A DNA stretch of 43,231 nt. It comes from Clostridiales bacterium (GTDB taxonomy: Bacteria > Bacillota > Clostridia > Clostridiales > Clostridiaceae). The translations under genes and the position numbers were made by a program. Every line of letters starts with the position of its first letter. Within the stretch, counting starts at the first letter, position 1. The notes beneath the pieces were generated by a model. The model was not told where the DNA came from. It made no database searches and saw nothing but the letters and a program-made list of their open reading frames with translations. The stretch covers positions 1-43,231 of the forward strand of contig JAGHEJ010000080.1 in assembly GCA_017889345.1 (NCBI GenBank). The letters are read 5' to 3'. Shown here piece by piece: positions 7,193 to 15,920 of the stretch.

Positions 7193-8593
7193 TTATAAGA
7201 ATGTATTATCAATTTTAAGGTTTGTATCTTTAAATTTTTCCATATCAACTTGTTTTAATTTTTTATCAACGATTAATGCAGTTGTTAGAACTCCGTTAAT
7301 GTTTAACGTTGTTCTTGCCATATCTAAAATTGGATCTATTGCTAAGATTGGACTTGTAAGATCAAAATATTGTCCAAATCCAACGGCAGAAAGATTAATA
7401 GATGCACTTGTTGTTGCAGTTCCAGGAACTCCAGCTATTCCAATAGAACTTATTGTTATAACAAGAAGTGCCATAATTAAGAAACTTAAATTAATTGGAT
7501 TTCCTGTAATATTTGCAACCATAATTATAAGCATTCCAGGAAATATTCCAGCACATCCATTCATTCCTGTTGTTGCACCAAAACTTGCAACAAATGTTGA
7601 AGTGGATTGATTAACTCCCATTGTGTCAAGAGTTTCAATTGTTACAGGCAAACATCCAAGACTTGATCTTGATGTAAATGCAAGAAGAAGTGTTGGAAAT
7701 GCTTTTTTAAGATAAGTCCATGGATTGTATCCAAATAGTGATAATAAAATCAAATGAATTACGAACATTACAATAGTTGCAACGTATAAAGCAACGATAA
7801 ATAAGATAACATCTAAGATTGATTTTATACCTCTTTGAGCGATTGTGTTTGCAAGTAATGGAATAACTGCGTAAGGCATTAAGTTAATAACAGTCATTGT
7901 TATGCTGATTATTATTTTATGTAATGCCTCTATAAGTTTTGTGAAGGATTCCATAGTTTTTGCGAAAGCTTTGCTCATTTTTTTTGCTGCTGTTCCAACA
8001 AATATTGAGAATATAACAACTGCTATAACATTTGAACTTGCCATTGCTTCAATTGGATTTTTAGGAATCAAATTTCTTAAGACGTCAACTAATGATTTGA
8101 TTTCTTTAATTTGGGCATCTCCACTTGTTATATTTGAATTGATTCCAAGTTTGAATAGTATAGCTATAATAATTCCGATTAAAGTTGCTATTGCAACTGT
8201 TGAGAAAAGAATTATTAAAGTGTAGATTGTTAGCTGCTTGATTTTTGCGTCTTGTTTTAGATTAATTATAATGTGAATAATAGAAATAACAATTAATGGA
8301 ACTATGAGCATTCTTATTAAGTCTATAAATCCATTTCCAAATAATGAATACCATTTTGTGGTTTCATTTATCCAAGTTACTTCTAAGGGATTTTCAGGAA
8401 ACTTTGCTATAAATTGAATAACAAATCCTAAAAGTAGTCCTATACCCGTACCTATGAGCATTCTATTTGAAAAATTTATATTCTTCTTTTTTAAAAATTT
8501 AATAAAAAAGAATAAAAGAATCAATATGAATAACCATATTAGGGTATTAAAAGAACTTATCATTAAAAAATCTTTTAAAAATGTATTATCCAT
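7193..8593 (-). CDS. tcyP: Sodium:dicarboxylate-family symporter, probably cystine importer TcyP
   Basis: 466 residues with about eight to ten membrane segments, in the DAACS (SDF) family. The family features are the re-entrant, Ser-rich segment (TLLLAFTSRSSLGCLPVTIE), the region MNGCAGIFPGML and the GIAGVPGTATTSASINLSA segment. N-terminal sequence and length resemble B. subtilis TcyP (463 residues) and E. coli YdjN, which take up L-cystine. Glutamate or another amino acid cannot be excluded. ATG 8593 follows CAAGGAG on the minus strand. It has its own promoter (8620-8648). Confidence 0.85.
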   Translation of the reverse strand: MDNTFLKDFLMISSFNTLIWLFILILLFFFIKFLKKKNINFSNRMLIGTGIGLLLGFVIQFIAKFPENPLEVTWINETTKWYSLFGNGFIDLIRMLIVPLIVISIIHIIINLKQDAKIKQLTIYTLIILFSTVAIATLIGIIIAILFKLGINSNITSGDAQIKEIKSLVDVLRNLIPKNPIEAMASSNVIAVVIFSIFVGTAAKKMSKAFAKTMESFTKLIEALHKIIISITMTVINLMPYAVIPLLANTIAQRGIKSILDVILFIVALYVATIVMFVIHLILLSLFGYNPWTYLKKAFPTLLLAFTSRSSLGCLPVTIETLDTMGVNQSTSTFVASFGATTGMNGCAGIFPGMLIIMVANITGNPINLSFLIMALLVITISSIGIAGVPGTATTSASINLSAVGFGQYFDLTSPILAIDPILDMARTTLNINGVLTTALIVDKKLKQVDMEKFKDTNLKIDNTFL

Positions 8594-8619
8594 AAAAAAC
8601 TCCTTGAAAAAATTATTCT

Positions 8620-8648
8620 ACTATATATTTTAATACAGAAGAGAACAA
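8620..8648 (-). promoter_or_regulatory. Sigma-A-type promoter of the symporter gene
   Basis: On the minus strand TTGTTC (8648-8643) and TATAGT (8625-8620) are 17 bases apart, and the start codon lies about 25 bases downstream of the -10 box. Confidence 0.6.
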
Positions 8649-8768
8649 TTTAATATATAATCTTCAAAATTAAATAAATTTTATGGAATATAGCTATTAT
8701 ATTTTTTTCGAATTCAAACGAAATAATTACACATAAAATTGAATATATTAATGAGGAGAATATTTATT

Positions 8769-9122
8769 ATGATGAATTTAGATAAAAAATATATTGATGA
8801 ATGCAGCAATTACATAGTTGAGCTATCAAATTTTTCTAATAAGGTTTGTAATAGGATTGAAGAAAATGAAAATGTTGAAGTTATTAAAACTTATATTGGA
8901 GAGTTTGGAAGTCAATTAGAGGAGCTTGTGAAATTTATACAAGGGAATGATTATTTAAAACGAACAATTTTAGAAGGAGAACGAGATTTAAAATTTGCTC
9001 TCGAAAGTTTTGGAGATGCTTTTCATTCTCAGGACTATAATCTTTGTGAAGAAATTTTAAAATATGAGTTTAATTATATCTTGTGTAAATGGCAAGATAA
9101 ATTGTTTGCATCCAGGAAGTAG
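8769..9122 (+). CDS. Unrecognised small helical protein ahead of the flagellin gene
   Basis: 117 residues from ATG 8769 (TGAGGAG upstream); ATG 8772 and ATG 8751 are alternatives. I do not recognise the family. It is predicted all-helical, without signal peptide or membrane segment, acidic, and has cysteines near the N-terminus (Cys9), Cys24 and twice towards the C-terminus. It ends nine bases before the flagellin start, so it is probably co-transcribed with it. Size and helical character would suit a flagellin or export chaperone (FliS- or FlgN-like), but no such motif is visible. Region 8649-8750 upstream shows no clear sigma-28 promoter (TAAA/GCCGATAA). Confidence 0.7.
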   Translation: MMNLDKKYIDECSNYIVELSNFSNKVCNRIEENENVEVIKTYIGEFGSQLEELVKFIQGNDYLKRTILEGERDLKFALESFGDAFHSQDYNLCEEILKYEFNYILCKWQDKLFASRK

Positions 9123-9131
9123 GAGTTTTAT

Positions 9132-9974
9132 ATGAAATTATCTTTCAATATGAATTCGTTCAAAACTTTAAGGACGTATAAAAAAAATATTGATGCACAT
9201 TCTAAGAATATCAACAACATTTCTACTGGTAAGAAGATTAATTCGGCTAAGGACAATCCTAATCGTATTTCATCTTTAGGAAATTTTGAAAGAGAAATAC
9301 GTGGACAACAAGCTTCAAGGAGAAATGTTCAAGATTCTGTAAGTATGATTCAATCAGCAGATAGCGTAATGGATTCTGTTACAAATAGAATTTCTCGTAT
9401 ACGTGAACTTGCTGTTGGGCTTGGGAGTGCATCTATGAGTGATGATGAAAAGGCCATTGTTCAAAATGAAATTAATACTCTTATTGATGGTATGGACTAT
9501 GAAGTTAAAAATTTTTCATTTAATGGAACAAATATAATAGGTGATGAAAAAGTCACAGATAATTCTAAAAATAATACAATTCAATTTTTATCTACGGGAA
9601 ATGCTGGGGAATTTTCAGAGATTCCAGTTTATAATTTGACTAGTGAAGGTTTGGGATTAGATGGTCTTGATGTTATGAACTCTGATATTGATTCTATTCT
9701 TGGAACTTTGGATAATGCAATGAGTCAAGTTCTTGGTGCAAGGTCAAAACTTGGAGCAATTCAGAATAATTTTGAAGATAAGGTTAATCAATCAGAATCT
9801 TTAGAAGAGACTTTAGTTGGTGCAAAAAGTAAAATAGAAGATGCAGACATTGCAGAGGAAATGATTGAGTTAACAAAGAATCTTATTTTGACTGAAGCTA
9901 ATATTAAAAATATGAATAAGACAATCTATATGCCAGAGGAAATGGTAAGTATAATAGGAAAACTTTATAAATAA
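9132..9974 (+). CDS. Short flagellin-family protein
   Basis: 280 residues, with only the N- and C-terminal conserved parts (D0/D1) and little between. The N-terminal domain shows ISTGKKINSAKDNP (about 30-43) and the helix RISRIRELAVGL (85-96). The C-terminal D0/D1 helix has EDADIAEEMIELTKNLIL. The last residues differ from the usual flagellin end. Arg89, Leu93 and Glu113 align with the TLR5-contact residues of Salmonella FliC. It lies 18 bases ahead of flgB, as does a flagellin-family gene in some Clostridium species, so it may be a minor or junction flagellin rather than the main filament protein. Confidence 0.85.
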   Translation: MKLSFNMNSFKTLRTYKKNIDAHSKNINNISTGKKINSAKDNPNRISSLGNFEREIRGQQASRRNVQDSVSMIQSADSVMDSVTNRISRIRELAVGLGSASMSDDEKAIVQNEINTLIDGMDYEVKNFSFNGTNIIGDEKVTDNSKNNTIQFLSTGNAGEFSEIPVYNLTSEGLGLDGLDVMNSDIDSILGTLDNAMSQVLGARSKLGAIQNNFEDKVNQSESLEETLVGAKSKIEDADIAEEMIELTKNLILTEANIKNMNKTIYMPEEMVSIIGKLYK

Positions 9975-9992
9975 TTTTTTGAGGTGTAGAGA

Positions 9993-10358
9993 ATGTACAA
10001 TTTATTAAAGGCGGCACTTGATGTTTCTTCTGTTAGAAAAAGTGTCATATCAGATAACCTCGCTAATATAAATACGAAAAATTTTAAACGTTCTGATGTG
10101 AAGTTTGAAGCGTTTTTAAATTCGGCTATTGAGCGTGTTCCTTTCAAAGCAACAAATGAAAAACATATAAAATTAGGCAATGAATATTACGAAGTTGTTC
10201 AAGATAGGGGTACAACTATGAGAAGCGATGGAAATAACGTTGATCTTGATATTGAAAAAGCGAATCAAGCAGCTAACACATTAATGTATAACGCTTTAAT
10301 TTCAACTTTAAATAGTAGATTTCAAATGTTTTCAAATGTTGTAAGAGGTGGAAGGTAG
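9993..10358 (+). CDS. flgB: Flagellar basal-body rod protein FlgB
   Basis: 121 residues, slightly short for FlgB (about 130). The N-terminal rod motif VISDNLANINTKNFKRSDVK (about 18-37) is the conserved flg_bb_rod signature, and the C-terminal helix (ALISTLNSRFQMFSNVVRG) is typical. FlgB forms the proximal rod on the MS ring. ATG 9993 is preceded by TGAGGTG. Confidence 0.94.
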   Translation: MYNLLKAALDVSSVRKSVISDNLANINTKNFKRSDVKFEAFLNSAIERVPFKATNEKHIKLGNEYYEVVQDRGTTMRSDGNNVDLDIEKANQAANTLMYNALISTLNSRFQMFSNVVRGGR

Positions 10359-10384
10359 AATTCAATTATAAGTGAGGTGTTTAT

Positions 10385-10807
10385 ATGTTAAATAATGCGT
10401 TTCGTGCAATGAGAATTAGTGCTAGTGGACTTGCTGCTGAAAGAATGAGAATGGATTTAATTTCTTCAAATATTGCTAATTATAATTCTATTAAAACAGA
10501 TAATACGGAAGCTTATAAAAGAAAGATTGCTGTATTTGCACAATGTTTAGATAGATCTAAAAGCGGAATAGACAAGTTTAAAGGTGTTAAAGTTGCTAGT
10601 ATTATAGAAGATAATGCTCCATCAAAAATGATGTATGACCCAACTCATCCAAATGCTAATGCTGAAGGTTTTGTTGAGACAAGCAATGTAAATATTTTAA
10701 ACGAAATGGCTGATATGATTATGGCAACTCGTGCTTATGAATCAAATGCAGATACGTTTAGTGCAAATAAACAAATGTTTATGAAGGCTTTGGAAATTGG
10801 AAGATAA
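10385..10807 (+). CDS. flgC: Flagellar basal-body rod protein FlgC
   Basis: 140 residues. The N-terminal rod motif SASGLAAERMRMDLISSNIA (12-31) and the C-terminal VNILNEMADMIMATRAYESN (about 105-124) are classic FlgC. In nearly all clostridial operons fliE and fliF come next. Here a terminator-like hairpin follows the stop by about 10 bases, and fliG comes after it. Confidence 0.95.
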   Translation: MLNNAFRAMRISASGLAAERMRMDLISSNIANYNSIKTDNTEAYKRKIAVFAQCLDRSKSGIDKFKGVKVASIIEDNAPSKMMYDPTHPNANAEGFVETSNVNILNEMADMIMATRAYESNADTFSANKQMFMKALEIGR

Positions 10808-10817
10808 AAAATATATA

Positions 10818-10857
10818 AGACTTCTATCACTTTTTATGAAGGTGTTAGAAGTTTTTT
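10818..10857 (+). terminator. Terminator-like hairpin between flgC and fliG
   Basis: Arms ACTTCTATCACTTT and AAGGTGTTAGAAGT pair over 14 positions with one mismatch and one G-T pair, followed by TTTTTTCTTTTT. It divides the flagellar genes into two transcription units at the point where fliE-fliF would be expected. Confidence 0.8.
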
Positions 10858-10925
10858 CTTTTTCAAAAGTATGCTTAAAAATATAAAATTTACACAAACT
10901 ATATTTAAATAGGAGGTCATGCTTA

Positions 10926-11933
10926 TTGAAAAAGAAAATTTCAGGGGTACAAAAAACGGCAATTTTATTAATAACTTTAGGCTCAGAAGTAGCCTCAGAG
11001 ATTATGAAATTTTTAAATGAAGATGAGATAAATAAGATTTCATTTGAAATAGCGACAATAAATTCTGTAACTGTTGAAGAGCGTAAAGAAATTTTACATG
11101 AATTTATAGAAATGAATAAGGCTAAAGAATTTTTACTAGAGGGCGGATTTGATTATGCAAAAAATATTTTGAGTAAAGCTTTAGGTAGCGATAAGGCTGT
11201 TGAAATTTTAGATAAGATAAAAGAAGCAACAGATATTTATAGGCCTTTTACTATTGCGAGAAAAGCTGACCCAACTCAATTGTTAAATATAATTATTGAC
11301 GAGCATCCACAGACGATAGCATTGGTTTTATGTTATTTGCAACCTGAAAAAGCTGCTCAAATTTTAAGTTGGCTTCCAGAAAATCTTCAAAATGATGTTG
11401 CTTATAGAGTTGCTACAATAAGAAATACTTCTCCTTATGCAGTTAAGGAAGTTGAAAGGGTTCTTGAATATAAATTATCAAATTTTGTTAAACCAGAAGC
11501 AACTGTTATTGGTGGAATTGAATCTCTTGTTGATATGTTAAATAGAGTTGATAGAAATACTGAGAGAAATATTACAACAGGACTTGAAAACCAAGATAAG
11601 GAACTTGCAGAAAAATTAAGAGCGTCAATGTTTGTGTTTGAAGATATTGTTACATTGACTTCTGCAGATATTCAAAAAGTTCTTAGAAATGTTGATCAGA
11701 AAGACTTGGCTCTTGCACTTAAAGGAAGCAGTGATTCTGTTAAGGAACTTATATTTAGCAACTTGTCTAAGGGTGCTGCGGATAACGTTCGTGAGGAAAT
11801 TGAGTATATGGGTCCAGTTAAATTATCGGATGTTGAAAAATCTCAACAACAAATTGTATCAGTTATAAGAAAACTTGATGAACAAGGAGAAATTATTATT
11901 GTTAGAGGTGGAGAAGATGGAATTATACAGTAG
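10926..11933 (+). CDS. fliG: Flagellar motor switch protein FliG
   Basis: 335 residues, full length for the family. The EHPQ motif is at 126-129. The C-terminal domain, which binds MotA through charged residues, contains FVFEDIVTLTSADIQKVLRN, including conserved acidic and arginine positions. The N-terminal domain (1-100) normally binds the cytoplasmic tail of FliF, whose gene is absent here. The start is TTG 10926 after AGGAGG (10912-10917); no ATG fits better. It overlaps the start of fliH. Confidence 0.95.
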   Translation: MKKKISGVQKTAILLITLGSEVASEIMKFLNEDEINKISFEIATINSVTVEERKEILHEFIEMNKAKEFLLEGGFDYAKNILSKALGSDKAVEILDKIKEATDIYRPFTIARKADPTQLLNIIIDEHPQTIALVLCYLQPEKAAQILSWLPENLQNDVAYRVATIRNTSPYAVKEVERVLEYKLSNFVKPEATVIGGIESLVDMLNRVDRNTERNITTGLENQDKELAEKLRASMFVFEDIVTLTSADIQKVLRNVDQKDLALALKGSSDSVKELIFSNLSKGAADNVREEIEYMGPVKLSDVEKSQQQIVSVIRKLDEQGEIIIVRGGEDGIIQ

Positions 11934-12735
11934 TAATAAAAATATTATCAAAAATACAAATCCAACTAATTCATCAAAGGTAGTTTTAAGTCCAAATATT
12001 TATGATGCTTATAGCACTCAAAATAATATTTCTCGTGAAATTAAAACTAAAAATGATTTGATGAGAAAAATTCGTACAAAAAAGTTTAGGGTTAGGCGTG
12101 AGGAAATTGTTAAGTTTAAAAAGATTGGTGAGATGTTAATAACGAGAGCTAAGAAAGAAGCTACAAAAATATTAAATGATACGATTGAAGATGCTCAAGT
12201 AGAAATTGTTCGTCAAAAAGTTGCTGGAAAAGTTCAAGGATATAGAGATGGTTATGATGAAGGATATGAAAAAGCAATGGCTGAGGTTGAAGCAAAGAAA
12301 GATGAGCTTTTAAATAGTGCATTGACTTTTTACAATAATGCTCAGAAAGAAGCACAAGAATATATTTCTTACAAAGAGAATGAAATTAAAGAAATGATGT
12401 TTCTTATGGTATCAAAAATTGTTAAAAGACAATTAAACGATGAAAAAGTTTTAAATGATATAATATATGATTCTATAAAAAATATTAAGGATAAACTTCC
12501 AGTAATAATTAAATGCAGTGAAATTGATTATAAATCTATTCATCAAGAGGTGGATAAGTGGAAAGAAAAAGCGGGGATACTTGGAGAGTTTCACGTTGTT
12601 ATAAGTAAAGAAATCAATAGAGGAGATTTTCTAATAGAAAGAAATGGTGGAATTATAAGATATAATCTTCAAGAAAATTTAGATATGTTAAGAAGAATAA
12701 TTTTTGATAAAGAGGAGCGTGAACATGGAGATTAA
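11917..12735 (+). CDS. fliH: Flagellar assembly protein FliH
   Basis: 272 residues from ATG 11917, chosen because AGGTGGA lies just upstream; longer starts exist inside fliG. It has a polar N-terminus, then a long helical region (about 55-150) with the GYRDGYDEGYEKAMAE glycine-repeat helix typical of FliH/V-ATPase E-type stalk proteins, and a C-terminal domain that binds FliI. Its role is to regulate the export ATPase. It overlaps fliG by 17 bases and fliI by 11. Confidence 0.9.
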   Translation: MELYSSNKNIIKNTNPTNSSKVVLSPNIYDAYSTQNNISREIKTKNDLMRKIRTKKFRVRREEIVKFKKIGEMLITRAKKEATKILNDTIEDAQVEIVRQKVAGKVQGYRDGYDEGYEKAMAEVEAKKDELLNSALTFYNNAQKEAQEYISYKENEIKEMMFLMVSKIVKRQLNDEKVLNDIIYDSIKNIKDKLPVIIKCSEIDYKSIHQEVDKWKEKAGILGEFHVVISKEINRGDFLIERNGGIIRYNLQENLDMLRRIIFDKEEREHGD

Positions 12736-14038
12736 TTTTAGAAAAATGAGAGCTTCCCTTGAAAAAATTGAACCAATTTATGCTGAAGGAAGAGTTAAGC
12801 GTCTTGTGGGTTTAACTATAGAAGCTGAGGGGATAATTCCATTTGTTGGAGAGATTTGTTACATACAAAACGATTATGGAGAGCAAATTGAATGTGAAGT
12901 TGTTGGTATAAATCAAGAACGTAGTATATTAATGCCATTTGATGATGTTAGAGGAATATCAACTGGAAGTAAGGTTATTGCTACTAAAAAACTTCTTACA
13001 ATAAACATTTCTGAGGAATTGATTGGGTGTGTTTTAAATGGTCTTGGTCGTGTTCAAATTGGAACTCCACCAAAAGAGTATAAAGAATTTACTATTGAAA
13101 ATAAACCACCAGTTGCTACAACAAGAAAACCAATTTCCGAAATTATAGAAACAGGTGTTAGGGTTATTGATGGAACTCTTACTTGTGGTGTTGGGCAAAG
13201 GGTTGGAATTTTTGCAGGTTCTGGAGTTGGGAAAAGTACGCTTATGGGAATGCTTGCAAGAAATGCTTCTGCTGATATAAACGTTATTGGTCTTATTGGT
13301 GAAAGAGGAAGAGAACTTCAAGAATTTATTTATCATGATTTAGGAGAAGCGGGTCTTAAAAAGTCAATTATTGTTTGTGCAACTTCAGATGAACCCGCTC
13401 TCATAAGACTAAAAGCATCTCTTGTTACAACTGCAATTGCAGAATATTTTAGAGATCAAGGAAAAAACGTAATTTTAATGATGGATTCTGTTACGAGATT
13501 TGCAATGGCACAAAGAGAAGTTGGTCTTGCAATCGGTGAGCCACCTGCAACTAAAGGATATACTCCTTCAGTTTTTGCACTTCTTCCAAAACTTTTGGAG
13601 AGAACTGGACCATCTGCAACAGGTGCTATTACAGCTTTCTATACAGTGCTTGTTGATGGTGATGATATGAATGATCCAATTGCAGATACGGTTAGAGGTA
13701 TTTTAGATGGACATATTGTTTTATCTAGAGCTTTGGCACAAAAAAATCATTACCCAGCAATTGACGTTTTAAAAAGTGTAAGCAGACTTATGTCAAAGAT
13801 TGTTTCAGAAGAGCATAAAGAACTTGCAGGAAATATTAGGAATATTTTGGCTGTTTATAAAGATGCTGAAGATTTGATTAATATTGGAGCTTATGTTCAT
13901 GGTAGTAATCCAGAAATTGATAAGTCAATTCAATATATTGATCAAATAAATGAATATTTAAAGCAATCTACTCATGAAACCACAAGTTATGAGCAAAATT
14001 TAACTATATTAAAGGGTATTTTTAATAATTTAATTTAA
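12725..14038 (+). CDS. fliI: Flagellum-specific export ATPase FliI
   Basis: 437 residues from ATG 12725 (AGAGGAG seven bases upstream). Walker A GSGVGKST is at about 165-172 and Walker B VILMMDSVTRFAMA near 250-263; the segment GYTPSVFALLPKLLERTG is characteristic of FliI/YscN ATPases. It powers or primes export of flagellar subunits together with FliH and FliJ, both encoded next to it. An upstream in-frame start at 12704 has no better ribosome site. Confidence 0.96.
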   Translation: MEINFRKMRASLEKIEPIYAEGRVKRLVGLTIEAEGIIPFVGEICYIQNDYGEQIECEVVGINQERSILMPFDDVRGISTGSKVIATKKLLTINISEELIGCVLNGLGRVQIGTPPKEYKEFTIENKPPVATTRKPISEIIETGVRVIDGTLTCGVGQRVGIFAGSGVGKSTLMGMLARNASADINVIGLIGERGRELQEFIYHDLGEAGLKKSIIVCATSDEPALIRLKASLVTTAIAEYFRDQGKNVILMMDSVTRFAMAQREVGLAIGEPPATKGYTPSVFALLPKLLERTGPSATGAITAFYTVLVDGDDMNDPIADTVRGILDGHIVLSRALAQKNHYPAIDVLKSVSRLMSKIVSEEHKELAGNIRNILAVYKDAEDLINIGAYVHGSNPEIDKSIQYIDQINEYLKQSTHETTSYEQNLTILKGIFNNLI

Positions 14039-14050
14039 GGTTAGGTGTGT

Positions 14051-14515
14051 ATGAAAAAATTTAAATATTCCCTCAATAAATTATTGAATATGAGATTAAG
14101 ACTTGAAAAAGAAGCGTCTCAAAAATTTACAGATATAAGTACAAAAATTAAATTTATTGATAATAACATAGAACTTCTTAATGATCTTTACAAAAAAAAT
14201 GCAGTTGCTCAATGTACTACACGAATTGAAGATATTTTGAGAAATAATTATAGTACTTATTTGGAAAATGCAATTATGTACAATAAAAAAGAGAAAGATA
14301 AAATGCAAGATGAATATGATTTTAGATTTGAAGATTATAAAATGAAGAAAAAAGGAAGAATGGTTTTAGAAAAATTAAGAGATAAGGAGTATGAAGAATT
14401 TATAAAAGAGCAAGATAAAGAAGAGCAGAATTTTTTAGATGAGTTATCTCTTAATATGTATTATAAAGAGTTTGAAAATGAAAGTGAAGATGAAGAAGAG
14501 GAGGAGGAAGAATAA
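14051..14515 (+). CDS. fliJ: Flagellar export protein FliJ
   Basis: 154 residues from ATG 14051 (GTG 14045 is an alternative). It is a long antiparallel coiled coil with the FliJ-type start FKYSLNKLLNMRLRLEKEA, and acts as the central stalk of the FliI hexamer. The last 14 residues are almost all Glu or Asp, an unusual tail. Its stop and the fliK start overlap as TAATG. Confidence 0.88.
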   Translation: MKKFKYSLNKLLNMRLRLEKEASQKFTDISTKIKFIDNNIELLNDLYKKNAVAQCTTRIEDILRNNYSTYLENAIMYNKKEKDKMQDEYDFRFEDYKMKKKGRMVLEKLRDKEYEEFIKEQDKEEQNFLDELSLNMYYKEFENESEDEEEEEEE

Positions 14516-15897
14516 TGAATATTAATGTAAATAATTTTAATACAAAATCTATAAAACAAGATTCTCAAAAACAAGTTAAAAATAATAATGATGGGGAAAA
14601 ATCAATTTTAAAATTTGAAGAATCGCTTAATGATTCTATTCAATCAAATAGTGAATTAAAATCTTCCACAAAATCTTCATCTAAAAAAAATGTAGAAATG
14701 GAAAATTCACAAATAGATTCTAAAATTTCCAAAGATGATTTGGAAATATTAAAAGGAATTATGTATTTATTAAATATGGTTTGTATGAATAAAACATCTC
14801 CTCAAAATTTAACATTAGATCAAAATGTATTTGATGTAGAAAATAATGTAAATATAATGGAAGGAATTTCTTCTAAAACCAATACCTCATTATTTAAAAT
14901 GAATATGGAAGAGGGAGAGATAAAACAAGTTTTATCAAAAATTGGATTTGATCAAGCTTCTATAGATTCAAAAAATATAACAATTGGTGATGTTATAGAT
15001 AAAATTTCAACTAATCCAGATAATTTTAAAAATTTATTGAAAGAGGGATTTGAAAAACTAGAAATTTCTGAAAGTTTTAAAAATATTTTTGAAAGTGGTA
15101 ATTTTTCAAAAATGTTGGACAACGAACAACTTTTAAATAATGTAAGAAGTGAATTGGCTATGAAATTAAATCAAGAATCTGGAATTAATCAAGAAAATTT
15201 TGAAATCGATAATATTGAATTATCTGTATATGAAAATTTATTAAATAGTAGTGTAAAAGATATAGAAAATTTTAATAGTGTATCTAGAATTAAGAATCTT
15301 ACTTCATCTAATGAAAATGACACAATGTCTAATGAAAAGAATCAAAATTCTACAAATGAAACAGATATTTTGAAAGAAATTTCTGGAGAGGGAAATGTTA
15401 ATAGAGGAATAGAAAATTATTTTGTAGAGAACCTAAAAACAAATAATTCTTCAAGAGATATTATTTATAGAACAATTGATGCAAGAGATCCAGTTAAATT
15501 TGCCAAAGATTTTATAGAGAATATAGAATATATGTCTAAAAACAATAAAACAGAGATGGTTGTAAAACTTAATCCAGATCAATTAGGTAAAATGGATATA
15601 AAATATGAAGTTGTAAAAGAAAGCGTTAGACTTGTAATAAGAGCAGAAAAGCCTGAGGCGTTGAAAATTTTAGATAATATAATTACGGATATAAAAAATA
15701 TGATTAAGGAGAATCATCAAGTTAATTTAGATAATATTCATGTAGATCTTCAACAATTTGAATTTAATTCAAATAGTCAAAATCAAAGAAAAGATGAAGC
15801 TTTTAAAACCAATAATCAAAATAATACTATAAAAATAGATGAGGAAGAAATTATAAATGAAGATAAAAAAGATTTACGAACAGGTATTTTAGTTTAA
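14515..15897 (+). CDS. fliK: Flagellar hook-length control protein FliK
   Basis: 460 residues. A long Asn/Ser/Lys-rich N-terminal region has no clear fold. The C-terminal Flg_hook domain (about 335-420) includes MVVKLNPDQLGKMDIKYEV and a helix with ALKILDNIITDIKNMI. FliK measures hook length and switches export from hook to filament subunits. The hook gene flgE, its partner, is not in this locus. Position between fliJ and flgD is standard. Confidence 0.9.
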   Translation: MNINVNNFNTKSIKQDSQKQVKNNNDGEKSILKFEESLNDSIQSNSELKSSTKSSSKKNVEMENSQIDSKISKDDLEILKGIMYLLNMVCMNKTSPQNLTLDQNVFDVENNVNIMEGISSKTNTSLFKMNMEEGEIKQVLSKIGFDQASIDSKNITIGDVIDKISTNPDNFKNLLKEGFEKLEISESFKNIFESGNFSKMLDNEQLLNNVRSELAMKLNQESGINQENFEIDNIELSVYENLLNSSVKDIENFNSVSRIKNLTSSNENDTMSNEKNQNSTNETDILKEISGEGNVNRGIENYFVENLKTNNSSRDIIYRTIDARDPVKFAKDFIENIEYMSKNNKTEMVVKLNPDQLGKMDIKYEVVKESVRLVIRAEKPEALKILDNIITDIKNMIKENHQVNLDNIHVDLQQFEFNSNSQNQRKDEAFKTNNQNNTIKIDEEEIINEDKKDLRTGILV

Positions 15898-15920
15898 AAT
15901 AGATTTTTATGGAGAATTTT

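Noticed and set aside
8706-8723. Inverted repeat TTTCG-8-CGAAA upstream of the flagellin unit as an operator
   Set aside because: Only five pairs, in an A+T-rich spacer, with no link to a recognised promoter.
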